A stretch of 64,000 nt of DNA from NCBI RefSeq assembly GCF_900113685.1, contig NZ_FOQG01000001.1, positions 1-64,000 on the forward strand, given 5' to 3'. Position 1 is the stretch's first letter; every line of letters starts with the position of its first letter. The notes beneath the pieces are model-generated. The model searched no databases. It saw only the letters and a list, made by a program, of their open reading frames with translations, and was not told the origin of the DNA. The stretch comes from Nocardioides psychrotolerans. GTDB taxonomy: Bacteria > Actinomycetota > Actinomycetes > Propionibacteriales > Nocardioidaceae. The position numbers and the translations under genes were made by a program. Shown here piece by piece: positions 48,046-57,221 of the stretch.

Positions 48046-48166
48046 GTGGCACGAGTCTATTCCACCCACAGGACCCCGCAGGCCTCCTTCACGACGGGGC
48101 GATAACCTGCCGCGAGGTCAAGGCGTGGCGACTTGCTGCGCCGTCAGCTCGAACAGGAGTGTCAGG

Positions 48167-49951
48167 GTGCCGCAGATCAAGCCGTTGCAGAAGGTCCTCA
48201 TCGCGAACCGAGGCGAGATCGCGGTCCGCGTCATCCGGGCCTGCAAGGACGCCGGTATCGGCAGCGTCGCGGTCTACGCGGACCCCGACCGGGACGCCTT
48301 GTTCGTGCGCATCGCCGACGAGGCCCACGCGCTGGGCGGCGCCACCCCTGCCGAGTCCTACCTCGACATGGCGAAGATCATCGCCGTCGCACAGAAGACG
48401 GGCGCCGACTCGGTGCACCCCGGCTACGGCTTCCTCGCCGAGAACGCCGACTTCGCCCAGGCCGTCATCGACGCCGGGCTCATCTGGATCGGCCCCCCGC
48501 CGGCCGCGATCGAGGCACTCGGAGACAAGGCCAAGGCCAAGCACATCGCGCAGCGCGCCAACGCCCCGCTGGCACCCGGCACGAAGGACCCCGTCAAGGA
48601 CGCCGACGAGATCGTCGCCTTCGCGAAGGAGAACGGGCTCCCGGTCGCCATCAAGGCGGTGTTCGGCGGCGGTGGCCGTGGCCTCAAGGTCGCGCGGACC
48701 CTCGAGGAGATTCCCGACGCCTACGAGTCCGCCGTCCGCGAGGCGGTCACGGCCTTCGGTCGCGGCGAGTGCCTGGTGGAGAAGTTCCTCGACCAGCCGC
48801 GCCACGTCGAGACCCAGTGCCTCGCCGATCAGCACGGCAACGTCGTGGTCGTCTCGACCCGCGACTGCTCGCTGCAGCGCCGCCACCAGAAGCTCGTCGA
48901 GGAGGCGCCCGCGCCGTTCCTCACCGAGGACCAGGTGACCGAGCTCTACGAGTCTTCCAAGGCGATCCTGCGTGAGGCCGACTACGTCGGTGCCGGCACC
49001 TGCGAGTTCCTCGTCGCCAAGGACGGCACCATCTCCTTCCTCGAGGTCAACACCCGCCTCCAGGTCGAGCACTGCGTCTCCGAGGAGGTCACGGGCATCG
49101 ACCTGGTGCGCGAGATGTTCCGCATCGCCGCCGGCGAGGAGCTCGGCTACGACGACCCCGAGGTCCGCGGGCACTCCATCGAGTTCCGCATCAACGCCGA
49201 GGACGGCGGCCGCAACTTCATGCCGGCCCCGGGCACGCTGTCGGCCTGGAGCCCGCCCCAAGGCCCCGGCATCCGCCTCGACGGCGGCTACGAGAACGGC
49301 GAGACCGTCCCCGGCTCGTTCGACTCGCTGATCGCCAAGCTGATCGTCACCGGCCGTGACCGCACCCAGGCACTGGAACGCTCGCGTCGCGCGCTCGACG
49401 AGTTCGTCGTCGACGGCATGCCCACGGTGATCCCCTTCCACCGGGCCGTGGTCATCGACCCGGCCTACGTCGGCGCCTCGACGCCGTCGGGCGAGGGCGA
49501 GTTCACCGTCTACACGACGTGGATCGAGACCGACTTCGACAACCAGATCACGCCCTACGGCGGCACGTCGGCCGAGGCGGACGAGCCGGTCGAGACCCAG
49601 AAGATCGTCGTCGAGGTGGGTGGCAAGCGTCTCGAGGTCGTCATCCCGGCCGGGCTCGGGGGCCTCTCCGCCGGGGGTGGCGGGGCCAAGAAGCCCAAGA
49701 GCGCGGCACGCAAGAAGGCCGGCGCGGCCGCCAGCGGTGACGCGGTGACCAGCCCGATGCAGGGCACCATCGTCAAGATCGCCGTCGAGGAGGGCCAGGA
49801 GGTCGCCGAGGGCGACGTCATCGTCGTGCTCGAGGCCATGAAGATGGAGCAGCCCCTCAAGGCCCACAAGGCCGGCACCGTCACCGGGCTCCAGGCCGAG
49901 GTCGGCGCCACCGTGACCAACGGTGCCGTCATCTGTGAGCTCAAGGACTGA
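48167..49951 (+). CDS. accA3: Acyl-CoA carboxylase alpha subunit: biotin carboxylase plus BCCP
   Basis: A 594-residue protein with biotin carboxylase and biotin carrier domains. [35 protein letters not shown], the ATP loop [12 protein letters not shown], and [20 protein letters not shown] are the carboxylase motifs. An Ala/Lys linker leads to the BCCP domain; EAMKMEQP holds the biotinylated lysine (about K559). It would pair with the beta and epsilon subunits at 34.5-36.4 kb and be charged by birA. GTG start with GGAG eight bases ahead. Confidence 0.95.
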   Translation: MPQIKPLQKVLIANRGEIAVRVIRACKDAGIGSVAVYADPDRDALFVRIADEAHALGGATPAESYLDMAKIIAVAQKTGADSVHPGYGFLAENADFAQAVIDAGLIWIGPPPAAIEALGDKAKAKHIAQRANAPLAPGTKDPVKDADEIVAFAKENGLPVAIKAVFGGGGRGLKVARTLEEIPDAYESAVREAVTAFGRGECLVEKFLDQPRHVETQCLADQHGNVVVVSTRDCSLQRRHQKLVEEAPAPFLTEDQVTELYESSKAILREADYVGAGTCEFLVAKDGTISFLEVNTRLQVEHCVSEEVTGIDLVREMFRIAAGEELGYDDPEVRGHSIEFRINAEDGGRNFMPAPGTLSAWSPPQGPGIRLDGGYENGETVPGSFDSLIAKLIVTGRDRTQALERSRRALDEFVVDGMPTVIPFHRAVVIDPAYVGASTPSGEGEFTVYTTWIETDFDNQITPYGGTSAEADEPVETQKIVVEVGGKRLEVVIPAGLGGLSAGGGGAKKPKSAARKKAGAAASGDAVTSPMQGTIVKIAVEEGQEVAEGDVIVVLEAMKMEQPLKAHKAGTVTGLQAEVGATVTNGAVICELKD

Positions 49952-51137
49952 CGCCACCTCGCTGTCGGAGCCGTCCCACGGCTCCGGACAGGCGGTCCTC
50001 GCCGGGGTGGTGACGGCGGTCGTCGGCTTCACGTCGTCGTTCGCAGTCGTCCTCACCGGCCTGACCGCGGTCGGGGCCACGCCCGTCGAGGCGGCGTCCG
50101 GCCTCTTCGTCCTGAGCCTGACCATGGGTCTCGGGTGTGTGCTGTTCTCGCTGCGCACCCGCACCCCGGTCACGCTGGCCTGGTCGACCCCGGGCGCCGC
50201 CCTCCTCGCGGGGGCGGTCGCGCCCGACGGCGGCTACGCGACGGCTGTCGGCGCCTTCGTCCTGGCCGGGCTGCTCTACGTCCTCACCGGCCTCTTCTCG
50301 CCCCTCGCCCGGTTGGTCCGGGCCATCCCCCTGGCGCTGGCCAACGCGATGCTGGCCGGAGTCCTGCTGGTCCTGTGCGTCGCCCCCTTCCGGGCCCTGG
50401 TCGACGAGCCGGGCGCCGTCGGTCCGGTCCTGCTCACCTGGCTGGTCCTGATGCGGGTCGCGCGACGGTGGGCGGTCCCGGGCGCCTTCGCCGCCGCGGT
50501 CGTCGTCATCGTCGCGACGGGCTCGCTGTCGGCCGTCGAGTCCGCCGACGTCGTACCTCACCTGACCTGGACCACGCCGGGCTTCGACCCGGCCACCCTC
50601 CTCGCGATCGGGGTGCCGCTCTACCTGGTCACCATGACCAGCCAGAACATCCCGGGGGCGGCCGTCCTCGCCTCCTTCGGCTACGACGCCCCGCTGCGGC
50701 CCGCGCTCTTCTACAGCGGCGCGGCCACGGTCGCCACCGCCGGGCTGGGCGGCTACTCGATCAACCTCGCGGCGATCTCGGCTGCGCTCGCGGCCGGCCC
50801 GACCGCCCACCCCGACCCCTCGCACCGGTGGGTGGCCGGGGTCAGCACCGGGGCGACGTACCTCGCCCTCGGACCCCTCGCCGCCGCCGTCGCCGCGGTG
50901 GCCGTGGCCGCTCCTGCCGGCCTCGTGGCGGCCGTGGCCGGGGTCGCGCTGCTCGGCACCTTCGGCTCCGCCGCCGCCTCGGCGCTGGGCGACGAGAGCC
51001 ACCGCGAGGCGGCCGCCCTCACGTTCGTGGTCGCCGCGTCCGGGGTCGCGGTCGCCGGGGTCGGCGCGGCGTTCTGGTCCCTCCTCGCCGGTGGCGCCTA
51101 CCTGCTGGTCATGCACCAGTGGCGACCGTCCCCGTAG
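49935..51137 (+). CDS. BenE-family benzoate/H+ symporter
   Basis: A 400-residue transporter with about twelve hydrophobic segments. Family motifs: [17 protein letters not shown] near the first helices, [36 protein letters not shown] and [14 protein letters not shown] with the family QNxPG-type signature. BenE proteins import benzoate or related aromatic acids, but substrate specificity varies and no aromatic pathway genes are in the window. The GTG at 49935 lies within the end of accA3 (17-bp overlap); a GTG at 49923 is the alternative. Some annotations may call it a putative sulfate/aromatic permease. Confidence 0.85.
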   Translation: MSSRTDATSLSEPSHGSGQAVLAGVVTAVVGFTSSFAVVLTGLTAVGATPVEAASGLFVLSLTMGLGCVLFSLRTRTPVTLAWSTPGAALLAGAVAPDGGYATAVGAFVLAGLLYVLTGLFSPLARLVRAIPLALANAMLAGVLLVLCVAPFRALVDEPGAVGPVLLTWLVLMRVARRWAVPGAFAAAVVVIVATGSLSAVESADVVPHLTWTTPGFDPATLLAIGVPLYLVTMTSQNIPGAAVLASFGYDAPLRPALFYSGAATVATAGLGGYSINLAAISAALAAGPTAHPDPSHRWVAGVSTGATYLALGPLAAAVAAVAVAAPAGLVAAVAGVALLGTFGSAAASALGDESHREAAALTFVVAASGVAVAGVGAAFWSLLAGGAYLLVMHQWRPSP

Positions 51138-51147
51138 CCTTAAGGGT

Positions 51148-51639
51148 GTGGAGCAGACCCGAGCACTGCGCGAGCCCAGCCAGCGCGTGAGCACTCGTGC
51201 CCGGCTGATGTGGCAGCTGTCCAACCTCGTCGAGGGCACGATCACCGTCGCGGTGCTCGCCGCCGGGCTCGCGGTCTGGGACGCGATCGACCTGCGGTGG
51301 TGGATGGTCGGGCTCGGCATCGCGGGGGTCGCGGTCTACGCGGGCGTGGTCCCCCAGTGGCGTTACGTCGTGCACCGCTGGGAGGTCTCCGAGACGGCCG
51401 TCTACACCCAGACCGGCTGGTGGGCCCGGGAGCGTCGGATCGCCCCCATGTCGCGCATCCAGACCGTCGACTATGCCGAGACCGCCATCGCCCGACTCTT
51501 CGGGCTCGCCACCGTCACCGTCACCACGGCCTCGGCCGCGGGTGCCCTGCAGATCGCGGGTCTCGACCAGGAGCGGGCCCGCCGGCTCGTGGACGAGCTC
51601 ACCCTCAAGGCCGACGCCGTCGAGGGCGACGCCACGTGA
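51148..51639 (+). CDS. Membrane protein with bacterial PH domain (bPH2, YdbS-like)
   Basis: A 163-residue protein: two membrane segments (about 25-65), then a bPH2 domain (WRYVVHRWEVSETAVYTQTGWW, then RRIAPMSRIQTVDYAETAIARLFGLATVTV). It is coupled by GTGA to a larger PH protein, the typical YdbS-YdbT pair. Role unknown; Bacillus homologues affect membrane stress tolerance. GTG start at 51148 with AAGGG just upstream. Confidence 0.87.
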   Translation: MEQTRALREPSQRVSTRARLMWQLSNLVEGTITVAVLAAGLAVWDAIDLRWWMVGLGIAGVAVYAGVVPQWRYVVHRWEVSETAVYTQTGWWARERRIAPMSRIQTVDYAETAIARLFGLATVTVTTASAAGALQIAGLDQERARRLVDELTLKADAVEGDAT

Positions 51640-53285
51640 GCGACCCCACCTTCCCCGGCGACCCGCACCCCCCGTCGTACGTCGTGGCGGAGCCGGGCGT
51701 CGAGGTGGAGTGGCAGCGGCTCGATCCCCGGATGCTGCTGGTCCATCCGGTCCGCGAGGTCATCCGATTCCTGCCGCCGCTGCTCGGGCTGTTCATCGCC
51801 GGGCAGGCCTCCGGTGGTGGCAGGGCGTGGCAGTTCCTCGGCGTCCTCGTGCCGGTGGTGCTCGGGCTCCTGCGCTACCTCACGACCAGCTTCCGCATCG
51901 CGGCCGGACGCGTCGAGCTGCGTCGGGGCCTGCTCAACACCCACCTGCTGTCGACGCCCCTCGACCGGGTCCGCACGGTCGACCTCACCGCCTCGCTCAT
52001 CCACCGCGTCCTCGGCCTCACGACGCTGCGGATCGGCACCGGCACCAGCAGCGCCTCCGAGGACGACGAGCTCGACCTCGATGGCCTGCCCGTCGAGCGC
52101 GCGCGGGCTCTGCGCGGCGACCTGCTCCGGGCGGCCGGCCCCATGTCGTACGACGAGGCGCCGGGCGCGGCTGACACCGACGCCCCCGTGGTCAGCCTGG
52201 ACCTCGGATGGGTCCGCCTGGCACCGCTGACCAGCAGCGGGCTGGTCGTCGCCGTCGGCCTGCTCGGCGCCGGCAGCCAGGTGGCCGGGAGCCTCGACCT
52301 CTACGACGACGTGGACCCCGGCTCGTGGTCGCTCGGGGTGCCCGGGTGGGTCGTCGTCGTGGCCGCGGCCGTCGGGTTCGGCCTGGTCGTGAGCGTGATC
52401 TCGGTGGCGGGCTACCTGGTGACCAACTGGAACTTCCGACTCACGCGCAGCCGGGGCGCGTGGCACCTGCGACGCGGCCTGCTGACGACCCGCGAGACGA
52501 GCATCGACGAGGTGCGCGTCGCTGGGGTGAGCATCGTCGAGCCGATCGGGCTCCGGCTCGCGGGAGGGGCCCGGCTGTCGGCGATCGTCACCGGCCTCAG
52601 CGCCGATGCGGCCGGCAGCGCGATGCTCGTCCCACCCGCGCCACGCGACGTCGTGGCCCGGGTCGCCGGCGTCGTCCTCGGCACCACCACGACCGTGCCG
52701 GCGCCGCTGGTCTCCCACGGACCGGCCGCCCGGCGCCGCCGCTGGTCCCGCGGGGTCGGGCCGGTCGCTGCGCTGGTCGGCCTGGTGGCACTCACGGTGG
52801 CGCTGACCGACGCGCGCTGGTGGGTGCTGGTCCCGGCGGTCGCCCTGCTGCCACTGGCCGCCGTGGTGTCCGCCGACCGGGCCGCAGCCCTGGGGCACAC
52901 GCTCGTCGACGGCTACGTCGTCTCGCGCTCCGGCAGCCTCGCCCGGCGTCGTGACCACCTCGCCGTCGACGACGTCATCGGGTGGAACTTCCACGCCACG
53001 TGGTTCCAGCGGCGGGTGGGCCTCACCTCGCTCGTGGCCACTACAGCGGGCGGGCGGCAGTCGGTCACCGTGCAGGACGTCCCGGAGGCGCTCGCCGTCA
53101 CGCTGGCCGACGACGCGCTGCCCCACGTGGTGGGCCAGTTCCTAGCCCCGCACCACGCTCCGGTCGACCAGCGCACGGGTGAGCCGGTCGACGTCGCTCG
53201 AGGTGGCTCCGGCCTGGTCGGGCGGCGCGGTGAAGAGGATAGTGACGACGGCCGCGTCGTCGGTGGTGACGAAGGAGCCCGCTGA
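51636..53285 (+). CDS. Membrane protein with repeated bacterial PH domains (YdbT-like)
   Basis: A 549-residue protein with three bPH2-type units, each starting with a membrane-segment pair: FRIAAGRVELRRGLLNTHLL, NFRLTRSRGAWHLRRGLLTTR and DGYVVSRSGSLARRRDHLAVDDVIG. This is the YdbT layout, coupled to its YdbS partner. The last 40 residues (from PVDQRTGEP) are acidic, low-complexity and probably disordered. That tail overlaps the antisense 3' end of the gene at 53142 by 144 bp. Confidence 0.85.
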   Translation: MSDPTFPGDPHPPSYVVAEPGVEVEWQRLDPRMLLVHPVREVIRFLPPLLGLFIAGQASGGGRAWQFLGVLVPVVLGLLRYLTTSFRIAAGRVELRRGLLNTHLLSTPLDRVRTVDLTASLIHRVLGLTTLRIGTGTSSASEDDELDLDGLPVERARALRGDLLRAAGPMSYDEAPGAADTDAPVVSLDLGWVRLAPLTSSGLVVAVGLLGAGSQVAGSLDLYDDVDPGSWSLGVPGWVVVVAAAVGFGLVVSVISVAGYLVTNWNFRLTRSRGAWHLRRGLLTTRETSIDEVRVAGVSIVEPIGLRLAGGARLSAIVTGLSADAAGSAMLVPPAPRDVVARVAGVVLGTTTTVPAPLVSHGPAARRRRWSRGVGPVAALVGLVALTVALTDARWWVLVPAVALLPLAAVVSADRAAALGHTLVDGYVVSRSGSLARRRDHLAVDDVIGWNFHATWFQRRVGLTSLVATTAGGRQSVTVQDVPEALAVTLADDALPHVVGQFLAPHHAPVDQRTGEPVDVARGGSGLVGRRGEEDSDDGRVVGGDEGAR

Positions 53286-53687
53286 GCCGACGACGTCGTC
53301 GGCGGTCTCCACCGGTCCACTGCAGCCCTCGTCCGACGGCGCCGGCCCAATGGCCGTGCAGGCCGCCACCAACGCGGTGGTCGATCGCTCGCCGACGGTC
53401 CGTCCCTCCTCGCCCGCGACGGCGAGGACGGTGAGCGTCAGCCGCACGTCGCCGGCCTCGCTGGTCGCCTCGCAGGAGGTGAGCCGGTCTCGGTCGCCCC
53501 GGACGGTCTGCTGCGGAGCGATCACCAGGGACCAGGTGGCCGCCACCTCGCCCAGGGCGTCGGCGCAGAAGGTGGGTGACACGGGCACGGCAGCCGGCGG
53601 AGCGGGCGAGTCGAAGGTCAGGGTCGCGCCGATGACAGCAGCAGCGCCCAGGGCGGCGCCGAGCAGGCCCAGCAGGAACCCGCGCAT
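53142..53687 (-). CDS. Hypothetical secreted or membrane-anchored protein
   Basis: A 181-residue protein with an N-terminal hydrophobic segment (MRGFLLGLLGAALGAAAVIG) and an extracytoplasmic part with four cysteines (TFCADAL, TSCEAT, AACTAI, EGCSG) that may form two disulfides. No family recognised. It follows the similar gene upstream at a TGATG junction (1-bp overlap), so the two are made together. A GTG one codon earlier is an alternative start. Confidence 0.7.
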   Translation of the reverse strand: MRGFLLGLLGAALGAAAVIGATLTFDSPAPPAAVPVSPTFCADALGEVAATWSLVIAPQQTVRGDRDRLTSCEATSEAGDVRLTLTVLAVAGEEGRTVGERSTTALVAACTAIGPAPSDEGCSGPVETADDVVGSAGSFVTTDDAAVVTILFTAPPDQAGATSSDVDRLTRALVDRSVVRG

Positions 53688-54250
53688 CACCACACCACCT
53701 CGGCCGCCGCAACAAGCCCCGCCAGGCCCTCGTGGAGCGGCTCGACGTCGGGCAGGTCGAGCTGCAGCACCCGGATCTCCACCAGGCTGTGGGCGTTCGT
53801 CAGCAGGACCACCTCGGAGATGCCCGTGCCGTCGGCCGGCGTGCGGGCACAGGCGCGCGAGCCACGTCCGAGCCAGCCGGGCGAGCGCTCCACCTCGGAG
53901 GTGTCGTCGGCCAGCAGGCCGCAGGCGATCTCGAAGGCCTGCCGCGCCGCGACCGGCAGGTCAGCAGCGCTCCCACCCGACAGCAGCGGCCGCCGCGAGA
54001 CCAGGATGTCGCGCGAGCCGAGCGCCACCTCGCACTCGTTGCGACCGGTGAGCCCGGGCTGGGCGAGGATGCCGAGCGTCTGCATCGCCTCGGGCGGGAC
54101 CGCGATCGCGCACTGTCGGGCGGACATGTCCTCGGAGAGGACAGCGGTGCTGGTGGTGGTGTCGGCGCGCTCCTCGACCAGGGCCATGGCCACCCCGGAC
54201 GCCGCTGCCCCCAGCACGACGCCCACCGCCGCCACGGCGAACAGGTTCAC
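53687..54250 (-). CDS. Hypothetical secreted or membrane-anchored protein
   Basis: A 187-residue protein: N-terminal membrane segment (LFAVAAVGVVLGAAASGVAMAL), then an exported domain with cysteines in RQCAIAV, NECEVAL, EIACGLL and RACARTP. Resembles its downstream neighbour in size, cysteine number and C-terminal helix, so they may be diverged paralogues. GTG start at 54250; the long open frame upstream is antisense shadow. Divergent from the uridine kinase 54 bp away. Confidence 0.7.
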   Translation of the reverse strand: MNLFAVAAVGVVLGAAASGVAMALVEERADTTTSTAVLSEDMSARQCAIAVPPEAMQTLGILAQPGLTGRNECEVALGSRDILVSRRPLLSGGSAADLPVAARQAFEIACGLLADDTSEVERSPGWLGRGSRACARTPADGTGISEVVLLTNAHSLVEIRVLQLDLPDVEPLHEGLAGLVAAAEVVW

Positions 54251-54304
54251 CCCCTCAGCGTCCCACACCGGCGGGGGTCGGCGCGGCCGAACGCGTGGGG
54301 CACA

Positions 54305-54922
54305 ATGACCAGCGTGCGCGCGCAGGTCATCGTCCTGGCCGGTCCGTCGGGAGCCGGCAAGTCGCGCCTCGCCGAACGCCTCGGGCTTCCCGTGCTGCGC
54401 CTCGACGACTTCTACAAGTTCGGCAGTGACGCGACCCTCCCGCGGATCACGTCGGGAGCCAACGCCGGGATCGTCGACTGGGACCACCCCGACTCGTGGC
54501 TGCAGGACGACGCGCTCGCGGCCCTCGAGTCGCTGTGCACCACCGGCCGCGCAGAGGTGCCGATCTACGACATCGCGCACGACGGCCGTTGCGGCTCCCA
54601 GGTCCTCGACCTCGGCAGCAACCGACTCTTCGTCGCCGAGGGCATCTTCGCCCAGGAGGTGGTGCCGCGCAGCCGGGTCGAGGGCTGGCTGGCCGAGGCC
54701 TACTGCGTGCGCCAGCACCCGCTGGTGACCTTCTGGCGTCGTCTCGACCGCGACCTGCGCGAGCGCCGCAAGCCTCCCCTCGTGCTCGTACGACGAGGGC
54801 TCGCCCTCCTGCACGACCAGCAGCGGGTTGTCGCCCACGCCGTCGAGCTGGGTTGTCGCCCCGTGTCTCCCCATGACGCCTGGGACGCCCTGCAGCACCT
54901 GCTGGACCGGTCGCGCCGATGA
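54305..54922 (+). CDS. Uridine kinase family protein (P-loop)
   Basis: A 205-residue P-loop kinase: VLAGPSGAGKSRLAERL at the N-terminus, RLDDFYKFGSDATLP (substrate-binding Asp-Asp-Phe-Tyr), WDHPDSWLQDD and FVAEGIFAQEVV (Walker B-like). This is the actinobacterial short uridine kinase-like family; uridine or another small acceptor would be phosphorylated. The nucleoside salvage genes begin only 600 bp downstream, consistent with the assignment. Its TGA overlaps the next gene (ATGA). Confidence 0.86.
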   Translation: MTSVRAQVIVLAGPSGAGKSRLAERLGLPVLRLDDFYKFGSDATLPRITSGANAGIVDWDHPDSWLQDDALAALESLCTTGRAEVPIYDIAHDGRCGSQVLDLGSNRLFVAEGIFAQEVVPRSRVEGWLAEAYCVRQHPLVTFWRRLDRDLRERRKPPLVLVRRGLALLHDQQRVVAHAVELGCRPVSPHDAWDALQHLLDRSRR

Positions 54923-55494
54923 GCGAGGCCGCACGGGACCCTGCCCAGGTGCTCGGGGGTGGCCTGCGGCAACCCGACCGACGCTCGTGCGGCGCGAGCG
55001 TCCTCGTGGCGGCCCGGATGCTGGCCGAGCCCGCCTACGCCGCGGCGTTCACCACCGCCCGGTCCGCCCGGTCCGCCACGTTCGCCCGTGAGGCCCTGGG
55101 CCTGCACCGCCGGGTCACCGGGCCGCACGACGTCGCGGGCCGGCTCCAGCTGCCGTGGCCGCGGGCGATCGGCACTCCTCCGTGGGCAGTCGCCCGACAC
55201 CTCACGACGCTCTCCGGCGTGCCCCACACGATCCGCCTGACCAGGATCGGGCTGCACGAGGAGCTCGACGAGGTCCGGGCCGCGGTCGGGGGCGGCCACC
55301 CGGTCGCGCTCTACGTCGGGGACCGGTGGCTGCCGCGGCACGTGGTGCTGGTCGTCGGCGCCTCCGCCGCGGCGTGGCAGATCTACGAGCCCGCGTCCGG
55401 ACGGGTGCTCGACGTCGCCGAGGAGGCAGCCCGCACCCACGGCCTGGCGCTGGCCGGCTGGGACGTGCCGTGGTTCGTCGTACGACCGAGGTGA
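54919..55494 (+). CDS. Hypothetical protein, cysteine-peptidase-like (C39/papain-like fold)
   Basis: A 191-residue protein without a named family that I recognise. RQPDRRSCGASVLVAARML looks like a papain-type Gln-x-Cys-Gly region, RHVVLVVGAS supplies a His at the usual distance, and WQIYEPASG a possible third residue. PPWAVARHLTTLSG lies between, as in C39-like proteases. No signal or membrane segment, so it would act in the cytoplasm. It is coupled to the kinase by ATGA. Confidence 0.65.
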   Translation: MSEAARDPAQVLGGGLRQPDRRSCGASVLVAARMLAEPAYAAAFTTARSARSATFAREALGLHRRVTGPHDVAGRLQLPWPRAIGTPPWAVARHLTTLSGVPHTIRLTRIGLHEELDEVRAAVGGGHPVALYVGDRWLPRHVVLVVGASAAAWQIYEPASGRVLDVAEEAARTHGLALAGWDVPWFVVRPR

Positions 55495-55507
55495 GCGGGT
55501 CCGGGCC

Positions 55508-56602
55508 TCAGACCTCCAGCGCGGCGTAGCCGGGCTTGATCACGGTGTCGATGATCGCCAGGCGCTCGTCGAACGGCAGGAAGGCCGATTTCATCGCATT
55601 GATCGTGAACCAGCGCAGGTCGGCGAGGGTGTAGTCGAACGCCTCGACGAGCGCGTGCATCTCCGAGGTCATCGAGGTGTCGCTCATCAGCCGGTTGTCG
55701 GTGTTGACAGTGACCCGGAAGCGCAGCTCGGTCAGCAGCCCGATCGGGTGCTCGGCGATCGAGGCGGCCGCCCCCGTCTGGATGTTGGAGGCGGGGCACA
55801 TCTCGAGCGGGATCCGCATGTCACGGACGTAGGCGGCGAGCCGGCCGAGCGTGACCGTGCCGTCGTCGGCAACGGTGATGTCGTCGACGATCCGCACACC
55901 GTGACCGAGCCGGTCGGCGCCGCACCACTGGATGGCCTGCCAGATCGAGGGCAGCCCGAAGGCCTCGCCGGCGTGGATCGTGAAGTGCGCGTTCTCTCGC
56001 TGGAGGTACTCGAACGCGTCGAGGTGGCGGGTCGGGGGGTAGCCCGCCTCGGCGCCGGCGATGTCGAAGCCCGCGACCCCCTTGTCCCGCCAGGCGATCG
56101 CGAGCTCGGCGATCTCCATCGAGCGTGCCTGGTGTCGCATCGCGGTCAGCAGCTGTCGTACGACGATCCGCCCGCCCACCGCCTCGGTCGCCGCGTCGAA
56201 ACCCTCCTGCACGGCGGCGACCACCTCGTGGAGCGTCAGCCCGCCCTCGACGTGCTGCTCGGGGGCATAGCGGACCTCGGCGTAGACCACGCCGTCCGCG
56301 ACGAGGTCCTCGACGCACTCGCGGGCGACGCGGGTCAGCGCCGGACCGTTCTGCATGACCGCCACGGTGTGGTCGAAGGTCTCGAGGTAGCGCACCAACG
56401 AGCCCGAGTCGGCCGACTCGACGAACCACCGACCCAGCGACTCGGCGTCGGACGCGGGGAGCTCGTGGCCGACCTCGGCCGCGAGCTCGACGATCGTGGC
56501 CGGACGCAGACCTCCGTCGAGGTGGTCGTGCAGCAAGACCTTGGGAGCCTGACGGACCTGGTCGCGGGAGGGGGAGGTAGGTTCCGCAGGGGTGACGGTC
56601 AT
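55508..56602 (-). CDS. add: Adenosine deaminase
   Basis: A 364-residue zinc enzyme converting adenosine and deoxyadenosine to (deoxy)inosine. [12 protein letters not shown] gives the first two zinc histidines, TIHAGEAFG the third with the catalytic Glu, DRLGHGV the next His and [11 protein letters not shown] the metal Asp. SNIQTGA is also conserved. The ATG at 56602 was preferred to a TTG four codons earlier. In actinobacteria add, deoA and cdd are commonly together, as here. Convergent with the gene upstream at 55494. Confidence 0.95.
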   Translation of the reverse strand: MTVTPAEPTSPSRDQVRQAPKVLLHDHLDGGLRPATIVELAAEVGHELPASDAESLGRWFVESADSGSLVRYLETFDHTVAVMQNGPALTRVARECVEDLVADGVVYAEVRYAPEQHVEGGLTLHEVVAAVQEGFDAATEAVGGRIVVRQLLTAMRHQARSMEIAELAIAWRDKGVAGFDIAGAEAGYPPTRHLDAFEYLQRENAHFTIHAGEAFGLPSIWQAIQWCGADRLGHGVRIVDDITVADDGTVTLGRLAAYVRDMRIPLEMCPASNIQTGAAASIAEHPIGLLTELRFRVTVNTDNRLMSDTSMTSEMHALVEAFDYTLADLRWFTINAMKSAFLPFDERLAIIDTVIKPGYAALEV

Positions 56603-56680
56603 GTCGTCATCCAACCACCACCCAGATCACCGGACCCGACCCCCCGGACCCGGACCCAGGACCAGCCGCAGGAGGCCCCG

Positions 56681-57136
56681 ATGCGTGAGTTCACCACCTT
56701 CGACGAGATCAGCGCCGCAGTCGGCGAGGAGCTCGGCAGCAGCGAGTGGTTGACCATCGACCAGGAGCGGGTCAACACCTTCGCCGACGCGACCGGCGAC
56801 CACCAGTGGATCCACGTCGACGTCGAGCGCTCGAAGGGCGGCCCCTTCGGCGGCACCATCGCCCACGGCTACCTCACCCTCTCGTTGCTCCCCCTCCTCG
56901 GCAGCACGGTGTTCGCGATGAACACCCCCGGCGCCAAGCTCAACTACGGCGTCAACAAGGTCCGCTTCCCCCACCCGGTCCTGGTGGGCCAGCAGGTCCG
57001 CGTCACAGTCACGCTCGGTGAAGTCACCGACGTCCCGGCCGGCAAGCAGGTCACCCTCAAGCACGTCATCGAGATCGACGGCGTCGCCAAGCCGGCTTGC
57101 GTCGCGGAGTCGGTCGTCCTGCTGCTCGAGGGCTGA
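56681..57136 (+). CDS. MaoC-family (R)-specific enoyl-CoA hydratase
   Basis: A 151-residue hotdog-fold protein. FADATGDHQWIHVD is the hydratase 2 motif with catalytic Asp and His, followed by GGTIAHGYLTLSLLP. It hydrates trans-2-enoyl-CoA to (R)-3-hydroxyacyl-CoA. GGAGG stands five bases before the ATG. It is divergent from add and faces deoA; no functional tie to nucleosides is seen. Confidence 0.92.
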   Translation: MREFTTFDEISAAVGEELGSSEWLTIDQERVNTFADATGDHQWIHVDVERSKGGPFGGTIAHGYLTLSLLPLLGSTVFAMNTPGAKLNYGVNKVRFPHPVLVGQQVRVTVTLGEVTDVPAGKQVTLKHVIEIDGVAKPACVAESVVLLLEG

Positions 57137-57221
57137 GCCCCCTGGGCGCGATGTTGCGCCGACTCGCGCCCACCAACGCCGTCAGGCAGTCCGTCCGCCG
57201 CCACAGACCCGCGGCTGGGCC

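Noticed and set aside
48089..50173. 694-residue minus-strand open frame opposite accA3
   Set aside because: Antisense shadow; no domain and the sense gene is a clear biotin carboxylase.
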